Below are positions 35,537-44,180 of a DNA stretch of 64,000 nt, in pieces (within the stretch, counting starts at the first letter, position 1; each line of letters starts with the position of its first letter). Made by a program: the position numbers and the translations under genes. Below the pieces are notes generated by a model, which saw only the letters and a list, made by a program, of their open reading frames with translations, did not search any database and was not told where the DNA came from. Source of the DNA: Marivirga tractuosa DSM 4126 (GTDB taxonomy: Bacteria; Bacteroidota; Bacteroidia; Cytophagales; Cyclobacteriaceae); assembly GCF_000183425.1 (NCBI RefSeq), contig NC_014759.1:1550001-1614000 (forward strand). Direction: 5' to 3'.

Positions 35537-35659
35537 ATGGACGCTCTAATAGAAAAAGTAAATAAAAGTAATTACCTAGAAATAGTAGAAGTCTGGGAGG
35601 CTTCTGTAAGGGCAACACATCACTTCTTGAAAGAAGCTGATATTGCCTACAGAGCATAG
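35537..35659 (+). pseudogene. N-terminal remnant of a GNAT acetyltransferase
   Basis: An ATG at 35537 opens 40 codons ending in TAG at 35657. Residues 18-32 read VEVWEASVRATHHFL, then KEADIAY, the well-known N-terminal block of a GNAT acetyltransferase family about 150 residues long. The rest is missing; downstream DNA to 35921 shows no acetyl-CoA loop and no other gene. I read this as a truncated gene relic. The remaining gene-free stretch, 35660-35921, is AT-rich with only two copies of AGCGAATTGA near 35820-35860. Confidence 0.7.
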
Positions 35660-35921
35660 AAGTGGATCATTCAACTATTCACCAAGAAACACAAAGCATA
35701 TTGAAGTGGAAGGGAATTTAATACAGGACAAAATTATTTGTCTTAAAGTGCTGTAGCACAGGTAATAGCAAACAAAATCAAAAGTCAAGCAACTGTTGAT
35801 TAAAGCTTAACATCAGCATAAGCGAATTGACAAGATAGATTAGCGAATTGAACTATTAGTCTTCGATTACTTATTGCATTTGCCCATATCAAGTAGTGTG
35901 GTTTTATTGAAATTGTCAAAA

Positions 35922-38033
35922 CTACATTCGAACAATATCTTTATCGACAAGCATTTTTTTAATTTCTTCATGATTCTCCCAAAATTTGGTTCGGATTTTC
36001 TGTACTGTATTCTGAAAATCAGGGTGATTTTTCATTTTTAATAGAATCGGATCCTTATCAAGAAATAGAACGAACCAATATTGATAATTATCCTGTTTAG
36101 AAAATGCCTTTAAGCCGTTTATGCCTTTTTCGATATCCCCTTTGGCTGCATAATAGGCAGCCATAGTCAATTCTTGATAAATAGATTTATCCTTTTCTGC
36201 AAAAGCTAAGTAGCTCTCATAAAAGCTCTTGGCCTCCTGTTTCCTTCCAAGTTGTTCCAAAACAAATGCCATATTGAGATCATAATTATGATAAATATCT
36301 AATTTCAATGCAGACCTGATGGAAATAAGCTTTTCATAATAAAACCAAGCCTCTTGGTACTCTTCTAAGGTATAACAGACTTTAGCGACTTCGCTGATCA
36401 CATCAATTTTAGTCGTGTCCTGATTAAAGATTTCGATCAGCGCAAATTTAGTTTGTCTCAAATCATTATGCTGGCCAAGCTTAATATATTCATGGAGGTA
36501 TTTTGAATAATGATTTTGAGGATTATAGGCCTTCGATTTCTTAATATATTTCTCCGCTTCATCAACAAAACCTGATTGTACCAAAGCATTACTTAAATGT
36601 AAGTAGGTGATGCTTGCAGATACAGAATCTTTGTCTGAAATAGCTACTTCGATCCCTTGCAATGCATGGATCAAATATTTTTTAGTATTGGGAAGCATAT
36701 AGGCGTAGATATCTGACAAGAAATTGTGAATCCACGCAACATTAGGATAATATTCCAAAACTTCTAATAAGGCTTCCTCTGCTTTACGGAAATCCTTGAT
36801 TTGCATAAAATATAAAGAATTTGCAATCAGACTCTCACCCAAGTCAGCATCTAAAAGCATTGCCTTGTCAGCATAATTCTTAACTTCTTCTGTGTGCTGT
36901 TTTTCCTCTCGAAAAAGGTCTAAATAATAATATGAGATTGCGATATAGGCGTAGGCATTGGCAAATTCTCCATCTTCTTGAATCGCTTTCTTAAATTGAG
37001 TAATTCCTTCTTTCAGGCCATTGCCAGTATCATCATTTAATAAGGTCAATCCTTTTAAATAGTAGTCATAGGCCACTAAATTATTGGTCGGAATTTTGTC
37101 AATTCGCTCTTCTTCTTTTGGTGTGATTACGGCATTGATTTCTGCCGCAATGCTTTTAGCTACATCAGCTTGGAGCGCGAAAACATCATTTAGCTCTCGT
37201 TTGTATCGCTTCGACCAAAGATGTTTATCGCTTGGTCCCTCAATCAATTGGATAGTTAATACAATTTCATCCCCGATTTTTTGCCCGCTGCCTTCAACGA
37301 AATAATTGACATTTAACTCCCTTGAAAGCTCTGGTATTGACTTTAAATCATTTCTATACTTTTCAGATGTGGTTCTACTGGTTACTTTTAGGTCTTCTAT
37401 TTTCTGAAAATTGTCTAATATTGCCTCCATTAATCCATTCATGAAATAGACATTAGTACTGTCGGCACTATCATTTTTAAATGGCAGAACAGCCACCGAC
37501 TTGGCTAATTGTTTTGAAGGGGTATTATTCTTTTGATAGTAAATTACTAAAAGTGCTATTGCTACAATGGAGAGAATACCTATTCCGACCAGAATAGGTC
37601 GTTTTGATCTTAAACTTTTCTGTGAATCAGGATTGCTAGTTTCGCTTAGGTCTCTTTCAATATTTATTTTTGATGTATCTCCAGGAGTATGTCCATATAA
37701 TTCCCTAAAGCATTTCGTAAAATAAGAGGTACTACTGAAACCTACTCGAAATGATATCTCAGAAACTGTGAGTTCACTTTCTTTTAATAATTGAAGAGCA
37801 TTTTGTAATCTAACATTTCTAATAAATACACTGACTGATTCCCCTGTTTCCTGTTTGACTTTGCGAAGTAAGTTAGATCTGCTCATGTTCAAAGCTTCTG
37901 CCAGCTCGGTTACACCAAAGTGTTCATTGCCCAAATTGTCTTGAATTATAGCTACTACCTTTTGTAAAAAGGGGCTTTGATGGTTTAGATAGTCTAACAT
38001 GAGAGTGCTGTGCTGATATGCAATATTCGGCAA
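35922..38033 (-). CDS. membrane-anchored AraC-type regulator with TolB/FlgO-like and TPR domains
   Basis: A 703-residue regulator. Cytoplasmic N-terminus: AraC-type double helix-turn-helix at about 20-118 (HFGVTELAEALNMSRSNLLR and TVSEISFRVGFSSTSYFTKC). One transmembrane helix at about 145-165 (LVGIGILSIVAIALLVIYY). Then a FlgO/TolB-N-like domain at about 177-300 (VAVLPFKNDS, FMNGLMEAILDNF, YFVEGSGQKIGDEI, HLWSKRYKRELNDVF) and TPR-like repeats at about 305-690. It is transcribed divergently from the ankyrin/acyltransferase/serine hydrolase/barrel operon, which is its likely target. The layout suggests a one-component sensor whose periplasmic half detects a ligand (inference). Confidence 0.88.
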   Translation of the reverse strand: MPNIAYQHSTLMLDYLNHQSPFLQKVVAIIQDNLGNEHFGVTELAEALNMSRSNLLRKVKQETGESVSVFIRNVRLQNALQLLKESELTVSEISFRVGFSSTSYFTKCFRELYGHTPGDTSKINIERDLSETSNPDSQKSLRSKRPILVGIGILSIVAIALLVIYYQKNNTPSKQLAKSVAVLPFKNDSADSTNVYFMNGLMEAILDNFQKIEDLKVTSRTTSEKYRNDLKSIPELSRELNVNYFVEGSGQKIGDEIVLTIQLIEGPSDKHLWSKRYKRELNDVFALQADVAKSIAAEINAVITPKEEERIDKIPTNNLVAYDYYLKGLTLLNDDTGNGLKEGITQFKKAIQEDGEFANAYAYIAISYYYLDLFREEKQHTEEVKNYADKAMLLDADLGESLIANSLYFMQIKDFRKAEEALLEVLEYYPNVAWIHNFLSDIYAYMLPNTKKYLIHALQGIEVAISDKDSVSASITYLHLSNALVQSGFVDEAEKYIKKSKAYNPQNHYSKYLHEYIKLGQHNDLRQTKFALIEIFNQDTTKIDVISEVAKVCYTLEEYQEAWFYYEKLISIRSALKLDIYHNYDLNMAFVLEQLGRKQEAKSFYESYLAFAEKDKSIYQELTMAAYYAAKGDIEKGINGLKAFSKQDNYQYWFVLFLDKDPILLKMKNHPDFQNTVQKIRTKFWENHEEIKKMLVDKDIVRM

Positions 38034-38074
38034 TTAAAATACCATTTACAACTGCTTATTTGACGGGTTTGCGT

Positions 38075-38105
38075 CATAGTTTATAGCCCTTCTCCATAGT
38101 TTGTA
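38075..38105. promoter_or_regulatory. candidate AraC-type operator (two direct repeats)
   Basis: CATAGTTTATA (38075-38085) and CATAGTTTGTA (38095-38105) are direct repeats, 10 of 11 bases identical, exactly 20 bp apart, i.e. about two helical turns on one face. They lie in the 181-bp gap between the AraC/TPR regulator and the divergent operon. Confidence 0.45.
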
Positions 38106-38214
38106 TACAAAATGCATGACTTATATCTATTGAAGCATGCTTGCTAACTGTCATTCTTGTTTCCTGCAGACCTTTGTGTAAATCAAAAATTTATTAACAC
38201 TAAAAATTAAAATC

Positions 38215-38799
38215 ATGAAAAGAATTCAATTAAAAACATCGAAAGTACTTTGTGTATTAGCTATCACAGTTGCATTAAGCTCAACGGTAGCTTGCCAACA
38301 AAGCGAGGAAAAAAGTACTAAATCTGAGCAAGCAGAAAAACCAAGTACACCTATTCAAGAAGCAGCATTTTTCGGGAATGTAAAAGTTATTAAACAACAT
38401 GTAGCGGCAAAATCAGACTTGAATGAAAAAGATGATTATGGTTCAACTCCCTTACATATTGCAGCCACTTTTGGAAAAACAGAAGCAGCCAAGCTACTTA
38501 TAGAAAGTGGTGCTGATTTAAACGCAAAAAGTGCGGATGGCTCAACTCCTTTGCATACAGCGTCATTCTACGGTAGAGTTGAAATTGTCAAGGCTTTGCT
38601 TGAAAAAGGTGCAGAGACTTCAACAAAAAACTCGTATGATGCAACTGCTTTTGAATCCGTTTCGGCTCCATTTGAGGTGTTGAAACCAACCTATGATCAA
38701 ATCAGCAAAGATCTTGGGCCTTTGGGTTTAAAATTAGATTATGAGCAACTAAAAGAAAACAGGAAGCATATCGCGGACATGATTAAGAATCATCAATAA
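38215..38799 (+). CDS. ankyrin-repeat lipoprotein
   Basis: A 194-residue lipoprotein: long signal peptide with lipobox STVAC (Cys at about 27), a polar linker, then three ankyrin repeats (about 45-145), with the hallmarks GSTPLHIAATFGKTEAAKLL and GSTPLHTASFYGRVEIVKAL. The C-terminal 40 residues are helical. Ankyrin repeats bind protein partners; periplasmic ankyrin proteins are often stress- or catalase-linked, but no such partner is present. First gene of a four-gene operon divergent from the AraC/TPR regulator; the acyltransferase follows after 9 bp. Confidence 0.88.
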   Translation: MKRIQLKTSKVLCVLAITVALSSTVACQQSEEKSTKSEQAEKPSTPIQEAAFFGNVKVIKQHVAAKSDLNEKDDYGSTPLHIAATFGKTEAAKLLIESGADLNAKSADGSTPLHTASFYGRVEIVKALLEKGAETSTKNSYDATAFESVSAPFEVLKPTYDQISKDLGPLGLKLDYEQLKENRKHIADMIKNHQ

Positions 38800-38808
38800 T
38801 CTGAAAAA

Positions 38809-39918
38809 ATGCTAAGCGAAAGAAGATATGATATCGATTGGTTAAGGGTCATTGCTATTGGTTTATTGTTAATTTACCATATAGCAATTGGCTTTCAGCC
38901 ATGGGGCGTATTTATTGGTTTTATTCAGAATGACAAATCATTAGAATGGATTTGGACTCCTATGTCCATGCTTAATGTATGGAGAATTCCTTTGTTATTT
39001 TTTGTCTCGGGAATGGGCGTCTATTTTGCCATTCAAAGACGAAGTTGGAAAGGATTACTGTTAGAAAGATCAAAGCGAATTTTGCTACCTTTTGTTTTCG
39101 GAATGTTAGTAATTGTGCCTTTGCATGTTTGGCTATGGCAATACTATTATCATCAGGACTTATCTTTTATGCTAAATCCTGCACATCTATGGTTTTTGGG
39201 TAACATATTTATATATGTCCTGATTTTTACACCATTGTTCTTTTACCTGAAGAGCAAACAGCAGAGCAAGCTATTGTCAGTCTTGAATAAATTCATGGCT
39301 AAACCAATAGCGCTCTTAGTTTTAATGATTCCGTTTATTACAGAAGGGTTATTGGTGCAACCTGAAAACTTCGAACTCTACGCTATGACACCTCATGGTT
39401 TTTGGTTGGGAATGCTTGCTTTTTTGACGGGGTTTTCATGTGTTTATTCTGGGCAAAATTTCTGGCAGAATGTTACAAAACTACGATGGGCAACACTTGC
39501 GATTGCTTTTACTTTATATCTTTTGCGGATACAAGGAGTCACTAGTGATCTGTTGAATTACTTCATCCCTGTGGAATCTATTTTATGGATATTTACGGTC
39601 TTCGGGTTTGGTCACAAATATTTAAATCACCCAAGCAAAGCACTAACCTATTTAAGTAAAGCTGCCTATCCGATCTACATAATTCATATGTTTTTTCTGT
39701 ATCTTGCCTCTTTGGTAATCTTCCCATTAGGTATTCAGCCTTTTGCGAAATTAGTAGCAGTCATCTTAGCTACTTTTGCAGGATGCTTTATAAGCTATGA
39801 GTTTCTAATAAGAAGGATTAGTTGGATTAGACCACTTTTTGGCTTGAAAGAAAAGTTAAGCTCTAGTAAAAATTCAGTTACCCAAAAGAATGAATTGAAA
39901 TTAGGAAGTTATGAATAA
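38809..39918 (+). CDS. acyltransferase family 3 membrane protein (OpgC/OafA-like)
   Basis: A 369-residue polytopic membrane protein with about ten helices. The N-terminal signature RRYDIDWLRVIAIGLLLIYH is typical of acyltransferase_3 proteins; the His in LIYH is the presumed catalytic residue, and a second block is RSKRILLPFVFG. Such proteins transfer acyl groups (acetyl, succinyl) to exported glycans or lipids. It has no SGNH domain attached. The following serine hydrolase gene overlaps its end by 8 bp, so acylation and hydrolysis may act on the same envelope compound (inference). Confidence 0.9.
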   Translation: MLSERRYDIDWLRVIAIGLLLIYHIAIGFQPWGVFIGFIQNDKSLEWIWTPMSMLNVWRIPLLFFVSGMGVYFAIQRRSWKGLLLERSKRILLPFVFGMLVIVPLHVWLWQYYYHQDLSFMLNPAHLWFLGNIFIYVLIFTPLFFYLKSKQQSKLLSVLNKFMAKPIALLVLMIPFITEGLLVQPENFELYAMTPHGFWLGMLAFLTGFSCVYSGQNFWQNVTKLRWATLAIAFTLYLLRIQGVTSDLLNYFIPVESILWIFTVFGFGHKYLNHPSKALTYLSKAAYPIYIIHMFFLYLASLVIFPLGIQPFAKLVAVILATFAGCFISYEFLIRRISWIRPLFGLKEKLSSSKNSVTQKNELKLGSYE

Positions 39919-40939
39919 TCCACACCTAAAAGTATTGATTGGTCTCATTTTAGGGCTCACTACTGTCGCTGTTTTTCTATGCGGATGTTCAAAGGATCTT
40001 TTTTACATACCAGGATCAATAGAGGAGGAAATGCAAAAAGCCGTTGAAGGCAAGTTTGATGGCATGATTGTTTATGTAAATCAATCAGGGAAGTCGTCAT
40101 TTTACAGTGCGGGATTCAATAATAGAGAAAAACAAATACCAGCGGATCCGCATGATTTATTCAAAATCGGGAGTATCAGTAAGCTTTACATTGCTGCAGC
40201 ATGCACAAAGTTAATAGCTTCCGGAGCATTAGATCTCGAGCAAAAATTGATTGATCTTATCCCAGAAGTGGTCACACATATTGAATATGCTGAGCAAATA
40301 ACCCTACGAATGATGATTTCGCACCGTAGTGGAATTCCAGAATACATTTATGAGCCAGAATTCAAAGAAGGCACGACTGAAAGCTATTTGACCACAGCCA
40401 AATTGATCTATGATAAAGCTGCGGATTTTAAACCCAATAAAAAATATGCCTACTCCAATACAAATTATCTTTTGCTGGGAGAAATTCTTGACAGAACCCT
40501 TGGGTATTCTCATCATCAATTTATTCAGAATGAGATTCTTATTCCACTCGATCTAGATGATACATATAGCCTCTATAGTGAGGTTGATTCCAATCAGGTC
40601 ATGAGTGGATACTTAAAAGGCTGGGAACCCGACCTAAAGTCTTGGGATCATACCAGGCCTGGAGGCTCCATGATTGCAACAGCCGAAGACGTGGGTACAT
40701 TCCTTAGAGCCTTAATTGATGGAAGTTTATTTAGCGATGAGGAACAAGCTATTTATTCGTCTGTGTATGAATATGAACATACTGGTTGGCTTCCAGGATA
40801 CACCAGTATTGCTCGTTACCACAGCGATATTGATACGATAGTTATTCAATTCGTGAATACAAGTGATAAGGAGTGGTTCTGGCTTGAACTTGAATGTGTA
40901 TACAGCAGAATTTTGAAATCCATCGAAAAAGGACTTTAA
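39911..40939 (+). CDS. serine hydrolase, class C beta-lactamase-like lipoprotein
   Basis: A 342-residue penicillin-binding-protein-like hydrolase. Signal peptide with lipobox FLCGC (Cys26). The active-site SxxK tetrad is SISK at 88-91 in FKIGSISKLYIAAA. The YxN motif is YSN (about 178-180) in KYAYSNTNYLLLGE, and the third motif region is HTGWLPGY (about 292-299), with His in place of the usual Lys. Family members are D-aminopeptidases, esterases or carboxypeptidases rather than true beta-lactamases. Overlaps the acyltransferase by 8 bp and is followed after 12 bp by a beta-barrel gene, the third of four operon genes. Confidence 0.88.
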   Translation: MNNPHLKVLIGLILGLTTVAVFLCGCSKDLFYIPGSIEEEMQKAVEGKFDGMIVYVNQSGKSSFYSAGFNNREKQIPADPHDLFKIGSISKLYIAAACTKLIASGALDLEQKLIDLIPEVVTHIEYAEQITLRMMISHRSGIPEYIYEPEFKEGTTESYLTTAKLIYDKAADFKPNKKYAYSNTNYLLLGEILDRTLGYSHHQFIQNEILIPLDLDDTYSLYSEVDSNQVMSGYLKGWEPDLKSWDHTRPGGSMIATAEDVGTFLRALIDGSLFSDEEQAIYSSVYEYEHTGWLPGYTSIARYHSDIDTIVIQFVNTSDKEWFWLELECVYSRILKSIEKGL

Positions 40940-40951
40940 GAAAAACAAATA

Positions 40952-41497
40952 ATGAAATACTTTATCCTTTTTACGCTGATTAACTTAATGTCATTTGTAA
41001 CGAATGCACAGTCAAGTGACTCCAAAGGAAGTTTTGGAGTTGCTTTGAACTCTAGTGTAAATGGTGAACTATATCCAATTCGGATTGTACCTAGCCTGAC
41101 CTATATCAAAGAAAAAAATCAACTCGAATTGGGTTTAGGATTCAACCCTTTTAGCCGAACATCTCAAAAACTGTTGAGTACTGAATTTAACTATAAGTAC
41201 TTTCCAAATGGAACCGAGAATAAATTCAATATGTACCTGATAGCTCGTTTTTCATACATCAAAAGTGCTCGAGACACCTACTACCCTACCGATTACAATT
41301 ACCTGTTTTTAAACGGGGGCTATGGCATTGAAATCAAGGCATTTAAAAAAGTGTATCTTGGCACGAATATCAGCACTGGCATATACTCCTATAGTAAGAA
41401 GTCCGATATTCCATATGCGGCATTTGCTAGTCAAAAGCTGTTTGATACGTTTAGATTTAACCTTGCTTTTCAATTCAATTTAGGATACAGGTTCTAG
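40952..41497 (+). CDS. small outer-membrane beta-barrel protein
   Basis: A 181-residue protein with signal peptide 1-19 (ends VTNAQ) and about eight amphipathic strands (for example NQLELGLGFNPF, NKFNMYLIARFSYI, RFNLAFQFNLGYRF). It ends in Phe, as barrel proteins do. It resembles the outer-membrane beta-barrel superfamily (OprF/OmpX size), without a recognisable specific family. Last gene of the operon. Decayed esterase DNA follows directly. Confidence 0.75.
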   Translation: MKYFILFTLINLMSFVTNAQSSDSKGSFGVALNSSVNGELYPIRIVPSLTYIKEKNQLELGLGFNPFSRTSQKLLSTEFNYKYFPNGTENKFNMYLIARFSYIKSARDTYYPTDYNYLFLNGGYGIEIKAFKKVYLGTNISTGIYSYSKKSDIPYAAFASQKLFDTFRFNLAFQFNLGYRF

Positions 41498-41501
41498 CCA
41501 T

Positions 41502-41719
41502 ATGTCAATATTAGATAAGAGAATAAAAAAACAAGAACAGCTAAAAACGGATTATCTGTTGATTGAAAATTTTATCCTAAGGACATCCACGGTACAATTC
41601 CTTTTCCTTCAGTTACGGGCAGCATAATTTCAATTTTTGAATGGTATCAAATGGCAAATACAGATAAAATAAAATCATTTGACACTCCTAAAGGAGACCT
41701 TTTTATCATCATTAAATAG
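41502..41719 (+). pseudogene. C-terminal remnant of an esterase-TPR protein
   Basis: From 41567 to the TAG at 41717 one frame reads KFYPKDIHGTIPFPS, then SIISIFEWYQM. This aligns with KVYHEDLHGTVPLPT and LIFLFQWYQF, the catalytic-His region of the intact alpha/beta-hydrolase at 53226-54476. Just upstream, in another frame starting at 41502, KKQEQLKTDYLLIE could be the preceding segment. The N-terminal two thirds and the TPR tail are missing. It is therefore a frameshifted relic of a third member of that esterase family. Confidence 0.65.
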
Positions 41720-41815
41720 AGAGAAAAAGAACTTAAAGAAGCTATAACCTCGATACAAAAGAAAAAGAATAAAACCATTACACAGAATCGCTGAATATAC
41801 AATAGCGATTTGAGT

Positions 41816-41912
41816 GCTAACTCAAGACATTTTTCAGTAAATTAATGTACATTGTAAGCTGAAAAGTAGTCGATTAAAATCCGATACCGCTCATATACAA
41901 GAACGTTATAGC
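41816..41912 (+). repeat. attC-like intergenic element
   Basis: Starts with GCTAAC (41816-41821) and ends with GTTATAGC (41905-41912). The right part, CATATACAAGAACGTTA, recurs almost identically at 54591-54607. A small ATCGCT/AGCGAT hairpin lies just upstream. No coding potential. Confidence 0.4.
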
Positions 41913-41977
41913 TAATTAAAAGAAAATCATAAATAACCAATGGCAATTAGCAGAAGCCAGATAAAGTATCGAAGGAG

Positions 41978-43783
41978 ATGAACGACCAGCTGTCCATATC
42001 ATCATCCAATAAGTCCATTGTGGTTCTGCCTTTTGTTAATATGAGTGCTGACCCAGAAAACGAATACTTTAGCGATGGCATTACAGAAGAAATAATCAAC
42101 GCCCTAACCAACGTTAAAGGCCTGAAGGTCATTGCCCGCACATCCTCCTTTGCATTTAAGAATAAAAATATAGACGTACGAACCATTGGTGATCAGTTAG
42201 GAGTAAGTACCGTTTTGGAGGGTAGCGTACGGAAAGCCAAAAACAGAGTTCGCATTACAGCGCAGTTGATCAGTACTGATGACGGGACTCACTTGTGGTC
42301 AAAAAATTTCGACCGGGATTTAGAGGACATATTCGCAGTACAAGATGAAATCAGCTTAAGCATTGCTGACCAGATCCGTGAAAACTTTGGTCACCTGAAC
42401 ATTCAAGAACATTTAATTGAAGCACCAACTAAAAATATGGAGGCCTATGACCTTTATCTTAAAGGTCGTCATCAGCATTTAATGTGGGATGGGCCTGGAA
42501 TCACAAATGCTATAGAACTCTATGAAAAATGTATAGCGATAGACCCCACATTTGCTTTGCCTTACTTTGGTTTGTCTTATTGTTATACCATGGCTGGATC
42601 CTGGGGAAATAATGAAGGCTTATTACAGCTGTCAGAAGTGAACCTTAACAAAGGCTTTAAACTGGATAATCAATCCTATGTAGGGTACTTTAGTAAAGGA
42701 GAGTTGTCCTTTTGGGGGCATTGGGATTTCATCAATGCCCATAAGTCTTTTCATAAAGCAATAGAGCTTAATCCATCTTATACAGAAGCAGAAGAATGTT
42801 TAAGCGAATTGTATACAGCAGTTGGTTATTTCGATAAAGCACTAAGGCATACCAATAATATTCTAAGAATAAACCCTCTGTCTCCGAATCATTATTTCAC
42901 CAAAGCGAATATTCATTATTTAAAAGAGGATTACACAAAAGCACTGGAATGTATAGAGACCTCATTGAGCATCAACCCAAATTTTACACATGCCATTGCA
43001 CTAAAACAACTTTGCTTAATTCTTACAAAAGATCACCAAAAACTATATGACTTCTTAGATAAAACTCCTCTGGTAGAGAAACCGGAAGAATGCAGAGTAT
43101 TATACAAATTGGTCAATCCGGAGGATAAGATCGATACTAATATCAGCATGGTCAGCTCAATGATAAAAGAGGATTCTGGGGGAGCACTTTTCCCCTGGCA
43201 ACTTTTTCTGTTGGTCCATTTAGGAAAACACGAAATGGCATTAGACTTTTTGGAAGAAAACATCAGAATGCGTTCCGGTCAAATCATAAACTTTATGAAT
43301 ATTCCGCTGCTTAAACCATTACACCAATATCAGCGATTTCAGGATTTAGTAGAAGCGGCTTTCCGAGCAGAATTATTACCACCTAATCCCGAAATACAAA
43401 TTGCCTCTCCTGCCTCCAACGCCTTAATGTCAGACGCTGAGATCGGTACGGTCTTAGAAGTTTTTGAAAAAGGAATGAAGCAAGAAAAGTGGTTTCTGAA
43501 TACCTCTCTATCTTTACGTTCGCTTGCCGAAAACCTGAATATTAGCAGTAACAAGCTTTCTTGGTTGCTGAATGAACGAATTGGCCAAAACTTCAACGAA
43601 TACATCAATAGTTTACGTTTGGAGCACTTCAAAGTGCTTGTTCTAGATCCTGAAAATAGCCACTTTACCCTGTTAGCTCTAGCCTACGACAGCGGCTTTA
43701 ATTCTAAATCGGTATTCAATACCTTCTTTAAAAATAAGGAAGGAATGTCACCAAAAGCCTGGCTAAAGGCTAATCAAAATTAA
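41978..43783 (+). CDS. TolB/FlgO-like + TPR regulator with C-terminal AraC helix-turn-helix
   Basis: A 601-residue cytoplasmic protein. The TolB-N/FlgO-like domain (about 10-140) starts KSIVVLPFVNMSADPENEYF and includes GITEEIINALTNVKGLKV and THLWSKNFDRDLEDIFAVQD. TPR repeats span about 150-440. The AraC-type DNA-binding domain is at the C-terminus (about 505-600): LSLRSLAENLNISSNKLSWL and LLALAYDSGFNSKSVFNTFF. No membrane helix is seen. AAGGAG abuts the ATG with no spacer, so the exact start is less certain. Directly downstream lies the decayed copy of the barrel gene found intact at 48426, and a decayed copy of this regulator precedes that intact gene. Confidence 0.86.
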   Translation: MNDQLSISSSNKSIVVLPFVNMSADPENEYFSDGITEEIINALTNVKGLKVIARTSSFAFKNKNIDVRTIGDQLGVSTVLEGSVRKAKNRVRITAQLISTDDGTHLWSKNFDRDLEDIFAVQDEISLSIADQIRENFGHLNIQEHLIEAPTKNMEAYDLYLKGRHQHLMWDGPGITNAIELYEKCIAIDPTFALPYFGLSYCYTMAGSWGNNEGLLQLSEVNLNKGFKLDNQSYVGYFSKGELSFWGHWDFINAHKSFHKAIELNPSYTEAEECLSELYTAVGYFDKALRHTNNILRINPLSPNHYFTKANIHYLKEDYTKALECIETSLSINPNFTHAIALKQLCLILTKDHQKLYDFLDKTPLVEKPEECRVLYKLVNPEDKIDTNISMVSSMIKEDSGGALFPWQLFLLVHLGKHEMALDFLEENIRMRSGQIINFMNIPLLKPLHQYQRFQDLVEAAFRAELLPPNPEIQIASPASNALMSDAEIGTVLEVFEKGMKQEKWFLNTSLSLRSLAENLNISSNKLSWLLNERIGQNFNEYINSLRLEHFKVLVLDPENSHFTLLALAYDSGFNSKSVFNTFFKNKEGMSPKAWLKANQN

Positions 43784-43802
43784 GCCTATTTAAAGCAGGT
43801 TT

Positions 43803-43946
43803 AAATATCACTTTTAAGTTCGGAATTACATTTCAGGACGATTCGTCTTCCTTTTCAATCCATCTTTGTATTATAAATTCGATAAAGCAGAGTTGATAAT
43901 CATAAAAGGAAGTGCTTTACAGAAATCGAATTTCTAAAAAATGCAC
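43803..43946 (+). promoter_or_regulatory. duplicated upstream region of the decayed barrel gene
   Basis: This segment matches 48241-48400 upstream of the intact barrel gene, including a 25-bp identical run beginning AAATATCACTTTTAAG at 43803 (48241 in the other copy). It continues with near-identical sequence for about 100 bp. The -7-like CATCTTTG at 43862-43869 may be the ancestral promoter. Confidence 0.5.
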
Positions 43947-44095
43947 ATGAAAAAAGCATTATTAACCTTGACTTTGCGCGGACTATTTTTGCTCGCCAAA
44001 TCTCAAGACACAAGTGTTGAATAATCAACGTTCGGAGTACAAACCGGAGTTTTAGGAATCTGATTTTATAATGAAGTAAAACTGCCAAAAAACAT
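43947..44095 (+). pseudogene. decayed copy of the outer-membrane protein gene at 48426
   Basis: From ATG at 43947 the frame reads MKKALLTLTLRGLFLLAKSQ, matching MKRTLLILTLCGLTLIAKSQ of the intact gene. It continues DTSVE-stop-STFGVQTGVLGI-stop-FYNEVKL. Gln is replaced by TAA and Trp by TGA at positions conserved in the intact copy. Similarity fades after about 44095, so about 130 codons of the C-terminus are lost. Confidence 0.8.
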
Positions 44096-44180
44096 TAGTG
44101 ATATAAGTGATATAGCAGAAATTCTGTTATCCTGATGTTAAGTGCAAGCAGGAAGAAAAAACCATAATAAGAAAAACTGA

